Source: CBDUQN01 sp965369375
GTDB taxonomy: Bacteria > Krumholzibacteriota > Krumholzibacteriia > Krumholzibacteriales > Krumholzibacteriaceae
Direction of reading: 5' to 3'
Length of the DNA: 15,999 nt
Assembly (NCBI GenBank): GCA_965369375.1
Contig: CBDUQN010000072.1
Location: 1 to 15,999 of the forward strand
Made by a program: the position numbers and the translations under genes. A model generated the notes under the pieces. The model was not told the DNA's origin. It was given only the letters and a program-made list of their open reading frames with translations, and ran no database searches. Every line of letters begins with the position of its first letter. Position 1 is the first letter of the stretch. This document shows positions 10,301 through 14,779 of the stretch, one piece after another.

Positions 10301-10363
10301 GAGGATGATCCCGCTTCGAGACCTCCAGCAGCTTTTTTTAGTATTTTTTCTTTTCTCCACCAC
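4385..10363 (-). CDS. Giant outer-membrane protein: DUF11 / SdrD B-like / OmpA / Ig-like / C-terminal beta-barrel (1992 aa)
   Basis: This is probably the membrane-anchoring hub of the locus. An N-terminal signal peptide has a basic start, a hydrophobic core at ~19-32 and cleavage near SLA/Q (residue 38). Domains in order are: an N-terminal Ig-like module (~39-203, with YLDEDGDSFIDPGE); DUF11 (~205-360); a repeat shared with the partner genes (~362-503); DUF11 (~505-627); an SdrD B-like domain with EDLDDDGVYDRGE (~630-735); a Gly/Ser/Ala-rich linker (~736-840); and an OmpA-type peptidoglycan-binding domain (~841-955). The OmpA domain has GHTDS with Asp886, LSLSRA with Arg905, and GRAANRRVDI. 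Two Ig-like domains follow (~986-1082 and ~1086-1185, the second invasin-like). The rest (~1187-1992) is rich in alternating amphipathic strands and ends in HVRLRLKF plus a short charged tail, as expected of a large beta-barrel. That region contains YYPIYGD, and an inserted ~90-residue module (1341-1431, GTSGFYFLS...DYEVNYMDGSILF) recalls segments of other giant outer-membrane proteins. The start is GTG (a second GTG follows), preceded by a weak GAGG; no in-frame ATG lies before the signal core. The substrate is unknown. Confidence 0.88.
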   Translation of the reverse strand: MVEKRKNTKKSCWRSRSGIILFVCLFFRIALLPSPSLAQIPPAGQVISSRSSAGYDDNGNFLTISSNEVTLRVLPVFSPLLVPDGTSASPAGILRAFSGERVTFPYRITNTGNADDTFDLGIFTRAPSDFVASSTTVYLDEDGDSFIDPGEQQITSVGPLASNEFASLIIEAELPSGLTGGEISHIDLTARSAGDTSAYDEGNVFRIVARDEARVQLVLESDVTSVMPGGAVTYTMRFSNAGERAATDVIVANYIDYNGILTGTELVPGSVSAGPPGTIEYYDATTSQWVTTAPPPDRIKGTRIRLATLAQSASGSLSFSVTVNDDREWGEILNTAEVDFTGGDGIGYHSVSNVIAVRVGRVSDLAIGPKGNPTADNQPDDRVIVTLNGGDTTCTFWYELLNDGNYDDTVSVVVADSVLLLPGWRVQFVDSMGNDLPHFSSYSAGLGCVRRGASCVVGLRLQAGLEQLRRFAGREFVFDIEAQSFVESESRDRVRSVLIKTDIPLISVTQSIKEPTAMVGDILSYIVTVENLTGETAIDSIVLMENLSSGLGFAGGSDVPSIAGNGLRWELGSLQPGEKREVVFRARVKAGQEWGRLDCIARVSGVTEFGERASDGPAITSVQIVDGVFTRRGILLGAVFEDLDDDGVYDRGEAGVSGISVFIEDGTYAVTDSSGLYSIPGVFEGTHVVRIDPTTLPDSLVPGKPAYFGLGIRGELLIDMAPSGNRRVDFPLVRNPDESRGGTATSSGGSAHAVIPTGAETGELFEGGRVPGTGEGANTGSAPGVSGVADAAGPALGISGAAGAAHSTSPSVPGAAGAAHSTSPSTEASKEGLAAIEGFEALTIPSTQFAPGSSYLEEIPLSQIAALALWINEHPGWIISIAGHTDSIAINTTEFPSNFELSLSRARSIYQLLRMNGIDEASIDYTGCGSRKPVASNDTPEGRAANRRVDINVIPPPGYDEGDPELPAIINKPDTIAYSLADDAGICAEIVLPREGRVYYQKDKINVEITSPLGSAVELYVNNVPVGREKVGQKKVDVKNGSIGFIFYDVKIKVGKNDILVVCKEHGGGRLTCVRHVYLAGKPAGMRPEVERVSAPADGSTSPEIVFLVNDEVGLPVRDGMFATVSGPTDLLRDLDRNPHQNGVQIPTRNGMVIISMPPLREARRDRVHVSLDGLSSSCLVSYESPLRRWFLFGYGEGSLGYSNLTGSGVPHRSIERHHDGFFAEGKIALYGQGEIRGGHLLTCAVDTRPFVEDKLFERIEPEKYYPIYGDAGELKFNTASRSGTYIRLDHRRYSAMYGDFRTDLCDMEFTSYYRSFNGFEGEAVLDRLAVRAFVTETDQVIYQEELRAEGTSGFYFLSNCPLVENSEKIRIEVRDRYQTEKILRIEYKQINRDYEVNYMDGSILFKEPIPATDEFFNPVIIVVSYECRNAGEYNFTYGLRASALVTDSLALGMTAVLEEEGVENYSLVGVDLSGRLHKEIALMSEFAHSEKFLLGSGNAFRMQFIGNHDFGVKWNAYYRRIDEDFFNPSFTGGKTELGSTKVGADLDWQVGSTFMVTSRAYHHEFMERSEKKGYYDLNAVYKAGTLRWRVGLAGAEHSDTREGDHSSTLLLAGIGVAHGNFSGELSLDKIIAGEEVQEYPNRIQAKLSRRLWRFVTGTLNYEYRTGSRSGTRHLTQLGIESRVTENLHLFSRYRLEGAMSGERGQATIGLRNRFRVSRDLSGTVSFEKTATVSGAQAGDFTSFATGWIYTPAEKDYRLKGDYEIRLEPDRRKHLAGVGWLKRLSERWAGLLKGGLWYNDEKRDKDGVKGSGTIGLSFRPRAAGRLNLLTLLRTHYEKNSPAHPDGVDKELIASIEANYIVNTRWELEGKVAARWVNNTFDTYSATTLERKLYMASSSSFLYQAQVIRILGSKWDIRLVGRVEQQRETHTIRYGGGLELGRLIAENLWLGVGYDFGGHEDRDASINDFRRSGFHVRLRLKFSEKLEKYFYGK
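7890..7966 (-). repeat. Two-copy 35-bp direct repeat (period 42 bp) in the linker before the OmpA domain
   Basis: The 35-base block at 7890-7924 is repeated exactly at 7932-7966, separated by 7 bases. The 42-bp period keeps the reading frame and encodes GAAGAAHSTSPS twice, near residues 800-825 of the outer-membrane protein. It lies in the low-complexity Gly/Ala/Ser linker joining the SdrD B-like domain to the peptidoglycan-binding domain. The exact DNA identity suggests a recent tandem duplication by slippage or unequal exchange, and so a linker that may vary in length between strains. Confidence 0.9.
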
Positions 10364-10484
10364 GGCGCCGCCTCGCCGTTGCCTATTTAATAATTTTCAC
10401 ATGCTTGAGCTATACGTAATTTATATATTTTCAATGAGTTATCCTATCATCCTCGTGTCTCCGTTTCGCTTCCCCTCAAATACT

Positions 10485-10525
10485 GAATTAGAGGTCGGCT
10501 CGAGTGATGAACCCACCTCTAATTC
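10485..10525. repeat. Perfect 11-bp inverted repeat, 19-base loop
   Basis: GAATTAGAGGT (10485-10495) is the exact reverse complement of ACCTCTAATTC (10515-10525). The loop contains the palindrome CTCGAG (10499-10504). On the plus strand it is followed by TTGTTTTTAT, which looks like a terminator tail, but no plus-strand gene precedes it. On the minus strand, the direction of the flanking genes, no U-run follows. It may be an RNA hairpin in the intercistronic region or a protein-binding site. Confidence 0.6.
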
Positions 10526-10546
10526 TTGTTTTTATAAACTGTTACG

Positions 10547-10581
10547 GCGGTGGGGAAGGGCACGAGGCCCAACCCCACCGC
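10547..10581 (-). terminator. Strong two-part stem-loop just after the 900-aa gene; possible terminator or 3' stabiliser
   Basis: On the minus strand GCGGTGGGG (10581-10573) pairs perfectly with CCCCACCGC (10555-10547). Inside, after a TT/TT mismatch, GGGC pairs with GCCC around a 5-base loop. It begins 19 bases past the TAG stop at 10601. The following minus-strand sequence is CGTAACAGTTTATAAAAAC, with no true U-tract. Intrinsic termination is therefore doubtful, but a stable 3' end for the two upstream genes is plausible. Confidence 0.55.
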
Positions 10582-10600
10582 GTGAATAAAATGCTCCTCG

Positions 10601-13303
10601 CTACTCCGCTATGATTCTCACGATAAAGCCTACGCCATCGACGGTTCCGGCGCCCCCTGCGAGGGTGCCGTTGAGTGTCCAACGGATGTTCGTCACATTG
10701 GCGTCGAAGTTGGCGGGCGCGCCACCACCGCCGCTTACCGGTGCGTACACCCATGTGGCTCCGCCGTCATCGGAGAACGCGATCGTTATACCGACGATCC
10801 CCGGTGCCAGGGTTCCGGCCACCGCCGAACCGAAGCGATACTGCGTCCATGCCGGCATCGCATCGTAGACGACGATAGATGCCAGGTCACTCGTACCGAC
10901 ATTCGAGTAGTCCGTGCGATAGGTGAGTTCCGTGCCGGGCGCCTGGTTGCCGCCGGGAATGACCGATTTTGCGAGCACGAGATTGCCCGCTACGATCGTC
11001 GTGACGTCCGTCGCGTTGTCGGTCGCAGCGGTTGCGTTACCCGTAACCGTGATCGTACCGGTCTCGACCGTTCCGAGCGGCACGCCGCCGGGGATCGAAA
11101 TCTGAACAACGATATCCTCGGAATTACCGGGATCGAGCGTCACGGATACGATCGGGTTGTTGAGAAGATCGAAGAACGCATAACTCCACGCATTGGAGCT
11201 CAATGCGCTCAGCATCCAGGTGTCGCTGACATTACCCGTGTTAGTAACCGTGTGGGTATAGCGAACCGTACCGCCTGCGGTGCCTGTGCCGTTCCGGTCG
11301 GGAACGATCGTAACCGAAGCCGCAGTGTTGATGGTCACCGTGTTGGTGATTTCATCGAAAACGGCAGGATTGCTCGCGGATGTCGCCCTGAAGGCGACGG
11401 GATTCACGCCGGGAACCTCGCCGGCGGGAACGGTCACATGGGCTATGATATTGACTTCATTGCCGGCAGCCACCGGTCCGATACCGGCGATCGGGGTAAG
11501 CTCCGGCAGATCGAGAATACCGTTTCCATTGGTATCCTCGTAGTACGTCACGGACCAACCGGCCGGGAAGGTCGATGAAAGGTTGAAGTTGTCGGCCGAT
11601 CCGCCGGTGTTGATGACATCGAGCGCAAAGTCGACGTCAATACCCGGATCGGTAGCCTGGTCGATAGGAACGTTATTCGTGCCGGGCGCGCCGTCATAGT
11701 TGCCGATATCGACCGCGGCGGGGCTCACCGCAGTGATCTCGTCGGTCGTGAGGTTGTCTACGAGCGGATCGTTGGCCGAAACGGCCTGAACGACCGCGTT
11801 GTACGGACCGCCGGCAACCGCCGTGCCGGGAATAGTGATGCGGACTATGAAGTCCCTCGTACCACCGGGATTCACCAGGCCGACATCGGGTATCCCGTCG
11901 ACGCCGGTGTCGTTGAGCGGTGTTACGCCGTCGCTTCTGATAAACTGCACGGTCCATCCGCCGGGGATCGTCGATGCGCCGTCGAGTACGATATTGATCT
12001 CATCGGCGGCATTCCCGTCGTTGCGAACGGTGTTTATGAAATCGACCGTACTGCTCGCATAGGCGAGCGCTATGGCCTGGACATCGTCATCGTAGTTGGG
12101 CGGCGTACCCGCATCGGGAACGCCGTTCGGACCGACGAGGATGTCCGGAAGGATATTCACATTGATCTGCGTATTGTTCGTGACAACGATCGTCGGATCG
12201 GGAGATCCGGGATTGTTGTCGACGAATGCCGCAGCTCCGGAGTTGTTGATGATTCCGGCGGGCATACCGATCGGAACAGTCAGATCATAGATAAAGCTGT
12301 AGTTCTGGCCGACTACGAGATCGCCGCTCGTGATGTAGGCAATGGCGATATCTCCGACCGCCGCAATGGCCGACCATGCCCACGTCTCCGGCGAGCCAGC
12401 CGTCGGGCTGCCGGTCGGCAAGTAGATCACGGATCCTCCAGCAGGGGCGCCGCCGGGCACGCCCGCGAGCGCGAGCGGCATACCCGTCGAAGGATTCACC
12501 GGGAGTATATCGTAAATCAATATACCCGTGAGACCGACGGACGCAACGGTGACGCCGTGGGCGTCGTCGTTACCGACATTGCCGCCCGCGATCGTATACG
12601 TAACGGTGTTGCCGGGATCCACATTCGCAGGCAATCCCGTCATCGTCGCCGTAAGCGTCGCATCGCTGACAACAGTCGTCAGGTGGTAGTTGCGATCGTC
12701 CACCTGCAATGCGTCATTGGTCGATGTCGCCTGCACGCCGACGTACGCCACCTCTCCGGTGGCGGCGGTCGGGGGAACCTGGTATGAAACCAGGAGGCTC
12801 ACGGTCGTGCCGGCATTGAGCGGACCGAGCGTTCCGGGAACGCCGCCCACCGAGATCGCCGGCTCACCACCATCGAGGACGCCGTTTCCATTGACATCGT
12901 GATAGATCGTGATGTCACCGGCACCGATGACCATCGTGGTGTTCACGCCGTCGAAATCCGGCTCAATGTCGTACGAGTCTGCATCATTACCCGTATTGGT
13001 CAGACTGTAGCTGTAATAGACAGTCTGTCCGGGTATCGCCGTCTGGCTCAATGCCGGCGTCACGGGTGGATTCTCCCCCGAATCATCCGGCAAAATCGAC
13101 ACGCCGAACACGGGGAGCACGATTGTAATGACTTCGTTTGATGTCGCGGTGTACGTGTTCCCGAGGAGATCCTGGAACGTAGCCGAAGCCTGGTTCCGGA
13201 TCGCCGTGCCGGCAGGTGTCTGAGCCTGTGCAGCAGCGCAGATAAACAGCGCTAACACAACGAGGGCTGGAATGATCAACCCTTGTAATCTGCGTACTGG
13301 CAT
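10601..13303 (-). CDS. Secreted 900-aa Ig-like / DUF11 repeat protein
   Basis: An exported, probably surface-associated, protein of unknown precise role. A signal peptide (MPVRR, hydrophobic core, cleavage after AQA near residue 27) precedes QTPAGTAIRNQASATF, the opening of an N-terminal Ig-like module (~28-205). That module holds an Asp/Asn calcium-type loop (DVNGNGVLDGGE, ~135-146). Next come a divergent DUF11-like domain (~207-387), three NEW3-like Ig repeats (~388-530, 531-668, 669-772; the second with DTNGNGILD at ~590) and a canonical DUF11 domain (~773-900) that ends at the C-terminus. Cysteine is nearly absent, as is usual for exported beta-rich proteins. Residues ~28-530 match residues ~39-503 of the 1992-residue outer-membrane protein module by module. 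The start at 13303 was chosen because AGGTGG lies 6 bases upstream and starts a clean signal peptide; the frame stays open to a GTG at 13405, which would add 34 poor-looking residues. It follows the 163-residue DUF11 gene by 115 bases. Confidence 0.87.
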   Translation of the reverse strand: MPVRRLQGLIIPALVVLALFICAAAQAQTPAGTAIRNQASATFQDLLGNTYTATSNEVITIVLPVFGVSILPDDSGENPPVTPALSQTAIPGQTVYYSYSLTNTGNDADSYDIEPDFDGVNTTMVIGAGDITIYHDVNGNGVLDGGEPAISVGGVPGTLGPLNAGTTVSLLVSYQVPPTAATGEVAYVGVQATSTNDALQVDDRNYHLTTVVSDATLTATMTGLPANVDPGNTVTYTIAGGNVGNDDAHGVTVASVGLTGILIYDILPVNPSTGMPLALAGVPGGAPAGGSVIYLPTGSPTAGSPETWAWSAIAAVGDIAIAYITSGDLVVGQNYSFIYDLTVPIGMPAGIINNSGAAAFVDNNPGSPDPTIVVTNNTQINVNILPDILVGPNGVPDAGTPPNYDDDVQAIALAYASSTVDFINTVRNDGNAADEINIVLDGASTIPGGWTVQFIRSDGVTPLNDTGVDGIPDVGLVNPGGTRDFIVRITIPGTAVAGGPYNAVVQAVSANDPLVDNLTTDEITAVSPAAVDIGNYDGAPGTNNVPIDQATDPGIDVDFALDVINTGGSADNFNLSSTFPAGWSVTYYEDTNGNGILDLPELTPIAGIGPVAAGNEVNIIAHVTVPAGEVPGVNPVAFRATSASNPAVFDEITNTVTINTAASVTIVPDRNGTGTAGGTVRYTHTVTNTGNVSDTWMLSALSSNAWSYAFFDLLNNPIVSVTLDPGNSEDIVVQISIPGGVPLGTVETGTITVTGNATAATDNATDVTTIVAGNLVLAKSVIPGGNQAPGTELTYRTDYSNVGTSDLASIVVYDAMPAWTQYRFGSAVAGTLAPGIVGITIAFSDDGGATWVYAPVSGGGGAPANFDANVTNIRWTLNGTLAGGAGTVDGVGFIVRIIAE

Positions 13304-13309
13304 ATCAAA

Positions 13310-13315
13310 CCACCT
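13310..13315 (-). promoter_or_regulatory. Ribosome binding site deciding the start of the 900-aa protein
   Basis: AGGTGG on the minus strand, within GGAAAGGTGG, lies 6 bases before the ATG at 13303. It supports this start over the in-frame GTG at 13405, which lies close to the stop codon of the preceding gene. Confidence 0.75.
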
Positions 13316-13327
13316 TTCCTTAGCTCG

Positions 13328-13347
13328 GCCTCCCTCGTTCGGGAGGC
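13328..13347 (-). other. Intercistronic hairpin upstream of the 900-aa gene
   Basis: On the minus strand GCCTCCC and GGGAGGC form a perfect 7-bp stem around GAACGA. It ends about 12 bases before the ribosome binding site of the 900-residue protein gene. No U-tract follows, so it is unlikely to be a terminator. It may stabilise or mark a processing point in the mRNA between the small DUF11 gene and the larger one. Confidence 0.55.
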
Positions 13348-13418
13348 AGCTGTTCCTTCTAACCAAACCTAAAAAAGTCGCGCACCTTCTATAGCCTTCG
13401 ACCAAGGAGTCCGATCAG

Positions 13419-13910
13419 TTACCTTACTTGCACGCGGTAAGAGACAGACACCTCCCGATCGACCTCCAGGACCGTGCTCACAGACCACTTGATATGTGTG
13501 ATCATGTCCGGTGTTGCTTCCCGCAGCTCTTCTTTACCGCTGTCGTTGATCACGGTGTACATGACAGGGGCTTCGTGGTACGTTTTGCCGCCATCGATGC
13601 TGAATTGAGCCATGAAGTCCTGAGTGTCGGTCGCGGTCTCAACAAGGTAAGAAGTGCCGGACGGGACGGGTCCGATCAGGTTGATCCCCGACGCGGAATC
13701 GGTGCCGTTGTTGCGGTACCGCAGCGTGTATTCGATCGTATCGCGGGGAAAGACCTCGTCCGCAGGCACAACGATTTCGCGGTTCTCTTTATCCAGCACT
13801 ATCTTGTGCGCCTCCATCGAACCGACCAGCTTAGGGCCCTGGGCGAATGCCGGAGCCGAACAGACAGCCGCAAACAGCAAAAGAACCGCAGCAATGAGAC
13901 TCCTTCTCAT
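13419..13910 (-). CDS. Small secreted single-domain DUF11 protein (163 aa)
   Basis: First gene of the minus-strand set. A Sec signal peptide (MRRSLIAAVLLLFAAVCSAP, cleavage after AFA at residue 23) leads into one DUF11-type Ig-like domain that fills the mature protein. Typical features are IEYTLRYRNNGTDSASGINL (59-78), a P-S-G-T turn at 83-86, FSIDGGKTY (103-111) and a closing strand VSVSYRVQVR that is the C-terminus. The FS-DGG segment and the NI/HI-RW/KW strand also occur in the C-terminal DUF11 domain of the neighbouring 900-residue protein, so this protein looks like a free-standing copy of that terminal domain. AAGGAGGG lies 7 bases before the ATG, the best ribosome site of the four genes, which suggests high expression. 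It may be a subunit or cap of a surface polymer, or an assembly factor; none of this is shown by sequence alone. No cell-wall or membrane anchor is seen. Confidence 0.87.
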   Translation of the reverse strand: MRRSLIAAVLLLFAAVCSAPAFAQGPKLVGSMEAHKIVLDKENREIVVPADEVFPRDTIEYTLRYRNNGTDSASGINLIGPVPSGTSYLVETATDTQDFMAQFSIDGGKTYHEAPVMYTVINDSGKEELREATPDMITHIKWSVSTVLEVDREVSVSYRVQVR

Positions 13911-13937
13911 CTACCTACCCTCCTTCTTCTTGCCCGC

Positions 13938-13961
13938 CGCGAGGATACGGGCACCCTCGCG
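13938..13961 (-). other. Leader hairpin next to the ribosome binding site
   Basis: Minus-strand CGCGAGG and CCTCGCG form a perfect 7-bp stem with a 10-base loop. The stem ends 12 bases before the AAGGAGGG ribosome site of the 163-residue DUF11 gene. It could shield or expose that site or protect the 5' end of the mRNA. Confidence 0.5.
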
Positions 13962-13978
13962 CGGTAACGTTTTAGAAG

Positions 13979-14002
13979 CCCGTTCCGATCCCGGAACGGG
14001 AT
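13979..14002 (-). other. Leader hairpin with an alternative, mutually exclusive fold
   Basis: On the minus strand CCCGTTCCG and CGGAACGGG (13979-14000) form a perfect 9-bp stem with loop GGAT. A second fold, ATCCCG-TTC-CGGGAT (13988-14002), uses the same bases and cannot coexist with it. It lies at the predicted 5' end of the transcript. No U-tract follows either fold, so terminator-type attenuation is not supported. Confidence 0.5.
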
Positions 14003-14027
14003 AGAAACTTTCAAAGAATCCGCAAAT

Positions 14028-14044
14028 GGCAAGGGGTGTACCAA
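14028..14044 (-). promoter_or_regulatory. Sigma-54 (-24/-12) promoter candidate for the DUF11 gene set
   Basis: The minus strand reads TTGGTACACCCCTTGCC. It has the invariant GG and GC doublets exactly 10 bases apart and closely matches the RpoN consensus TGGCAC-N5-TTGC (one C-to-T change in the -24 element). Transcription would start near 14017, giving a leader of ~105 bases before the ATG at 13910. No sigma-70-like pair with good spacing was found in this region. A sigma-54 promoter would imply control by an enhancer-binding activator, which is not encoded in this window. Confidence 0.5.
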
Positions 14045-14049
14045 GGGAA

Positions 14050-14063
14050 GAGACTTAAGTCTC
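14050..14063. promoter_or_regulatory. 14-bp perfect palindrome beside the -24 element; operator candidate
   Basis: GAGACTTAAGTCTC is its own reverse complement. It lies 5 bases upstream of the -24/-12 promoter candidate on the minus strand. This position suits a dimeric repressor or co-regulator better than a typical remote enhancer site. It is unpaired with any other copy in the window. Confidence 0.4.
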
Positions 14064-14304
14064 GTAACTCGTTAGGTTATCATGGTGTTTTGTGATATTT
14101 TAGTCCCAAGATCAAAGTCTTATATAGAGAAAACGCGGATTGTGCCGACGCGAGAAAATATCGGGAAGATAGGGAAATAATAGGGAATCAGGAGGAACAG
14201 TAAGGATAAAAGCTCCCTTACGGGGAACAATTGTCTATCGTTTTGCAACTAATTTCGCAGAAAGAGATTGCAGATTGCAAAGAAAATAAATCCCGCCGGC
14301 GCGC

Positions 14305-14601
14305 CTACTTCTTGCTCATCGCCTCGATCTCGGCGATGTACTTCTCCGGATCCTCTACGAAGGCCTCCATATTCTCTTTGGTTTCGAAATTATACTCGAC
14401 ATCCTTGTAGATATACGAATAGGGCGATTCCATAATATCAACCGGATTCATGCTGACAGGATCGATAAGAAAGGCCTTCCTGGCGCCTTTGGAAAGCTCC
14501 CGTTTGATGGTGATCTTCTGTCTCTCAGGCTCTTTCTTTTCCGAACAGCTCAGCGAAACGGCGAATGCGAGAACCAGAATCAGGACAACTGCCTTTTTCA
14601 T
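14305..14601 (-). CDS. Small lipoprotein with a cysteine-less YHS-like domain (98 aa)
   Basis: Residues 1-19 (MKKAVVLILVLAFAVSLSC) form a type II signal peptide with Cys19 as the likely lipid-modified residue; the box VSLS-C is acceptable but not canonical. A charged spacer (SEKKEPERQK) follows. Residues ~45-95 have the layout of a YHS/TRASH domain: a DPVSMNPVD opening, a Tyr-rich strand (YSYIYKDVEYNF), then a helix ending in a DPEKYI motif. Ordinary YHS domains have Cys after DPV and a second Cys set after YxF; here these are Ser and ETKEN, so the usual metal ligands are missing. The domain may have kept the fold but lost metal binding. GGAGG sits 7 bases before the ATG; an upstream ATG at 14631 gives no better signal. 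It has its own promoter candidate (14671-14699) and is probably transcribed alone. The function is unknown. Confidence 0.8.
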   Translation of the reverse strand: MKKAVVLILVLAFAVSLSCSEKKEPERQKITIKRELSKGARKAFLIDPVSMNPVDIMESPYSYIYKDVEYNFETKENMEAFVEDPEKYIAEIEAMSKK

Positions 14602-14670
14602 GTCGAGACCTCCGTATATGCCGGCAAACAAGTAAAGACTCCGTGCGCTTCTTTATTAATCAGTGTAGCG

Positions 14671-14699
14671 AAGATAACAGATTCACATAATCAGGTCAA
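14671..14699 (-). promoter_or_regulatory. Sigma-70-like promoter of the YHS lipoprotein gene
   Basis: On the minus strand TTGACC (14699-14694) and TATCTT (14676-14671) are separated by exactly 17 bases. Transcription would start near 14664, about 60 bases before the ATG at 14601. Confidence 0.6.
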
Positions 14700-14779
14700 G
14701 CGTTCGAGAACTATATCAATTTGCGTAATTGCCGAATCGCTGGAATTATATAAGGAAAATCAGAGAGCTGCGGTAAGGC

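Larger units (their letters stand above)
10364..10600 (-). other. Intergenic region between the 900-aa and 1992-aa genes
   Basis: No gene is seen. From its upstream end on the minus strand it holds a GC-rich stem-loop (10547-10581), an 11-bp perfect inverted repeat (10485-10525) and an AT-rich stretch (~10375-10440) ahead of the GTG start. The AT-rich stretch contains TTGAAA and TATA-like runs, but no -35/-10 pair with proper spacing, so I do not call a promoter. At 237 bases it is the widest gap between the four DUF11 genes and the likeliest place for a transcript boundary or differential mRNA processing. Confidence 0.5.
13911..14304 (-). other. 394-base non-coding control region and leader of the DUF11 gene set
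   Basis: No gene is visible on either strand. Read on the minus strand it starts just after the YHS lipoprotein gene with a GC-rich palindromic stretch followed by TTTATTTTCTTT, a weak terminator candidate. It continues with AT-rich DNA, a 14-bp perfect palindrome (14050-14063) and a -24/-12 promoter candidate (14028-14044). It then gives a ~105-base leader containing two hairpins and ends in the ribosome binding site AAGGAGGG (13918-13925). A short tandem GATTGCA duplication (about 14266-14279) is the only other repeat noticed. No known riboswitch was recognised. Confidence 0.6.

Noticed and set aside
13304..13405. Longer N-terminus for the 900-aa protein starting at the GTG at 13405
   Set aside because: It would place 34 mostly polar residues before a complete signal peptide and lacks a ribosome site as good as AGGTGG at 13310-13315; it would also include the intercistronic hairpin as coding sequence.
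14065..14074. TAACTCGTTA, a short inverted repeat near the 14-bp palindrome
   Set aside because: Four-base arms are too short to stand out in a 394-base AT-rich stretch.
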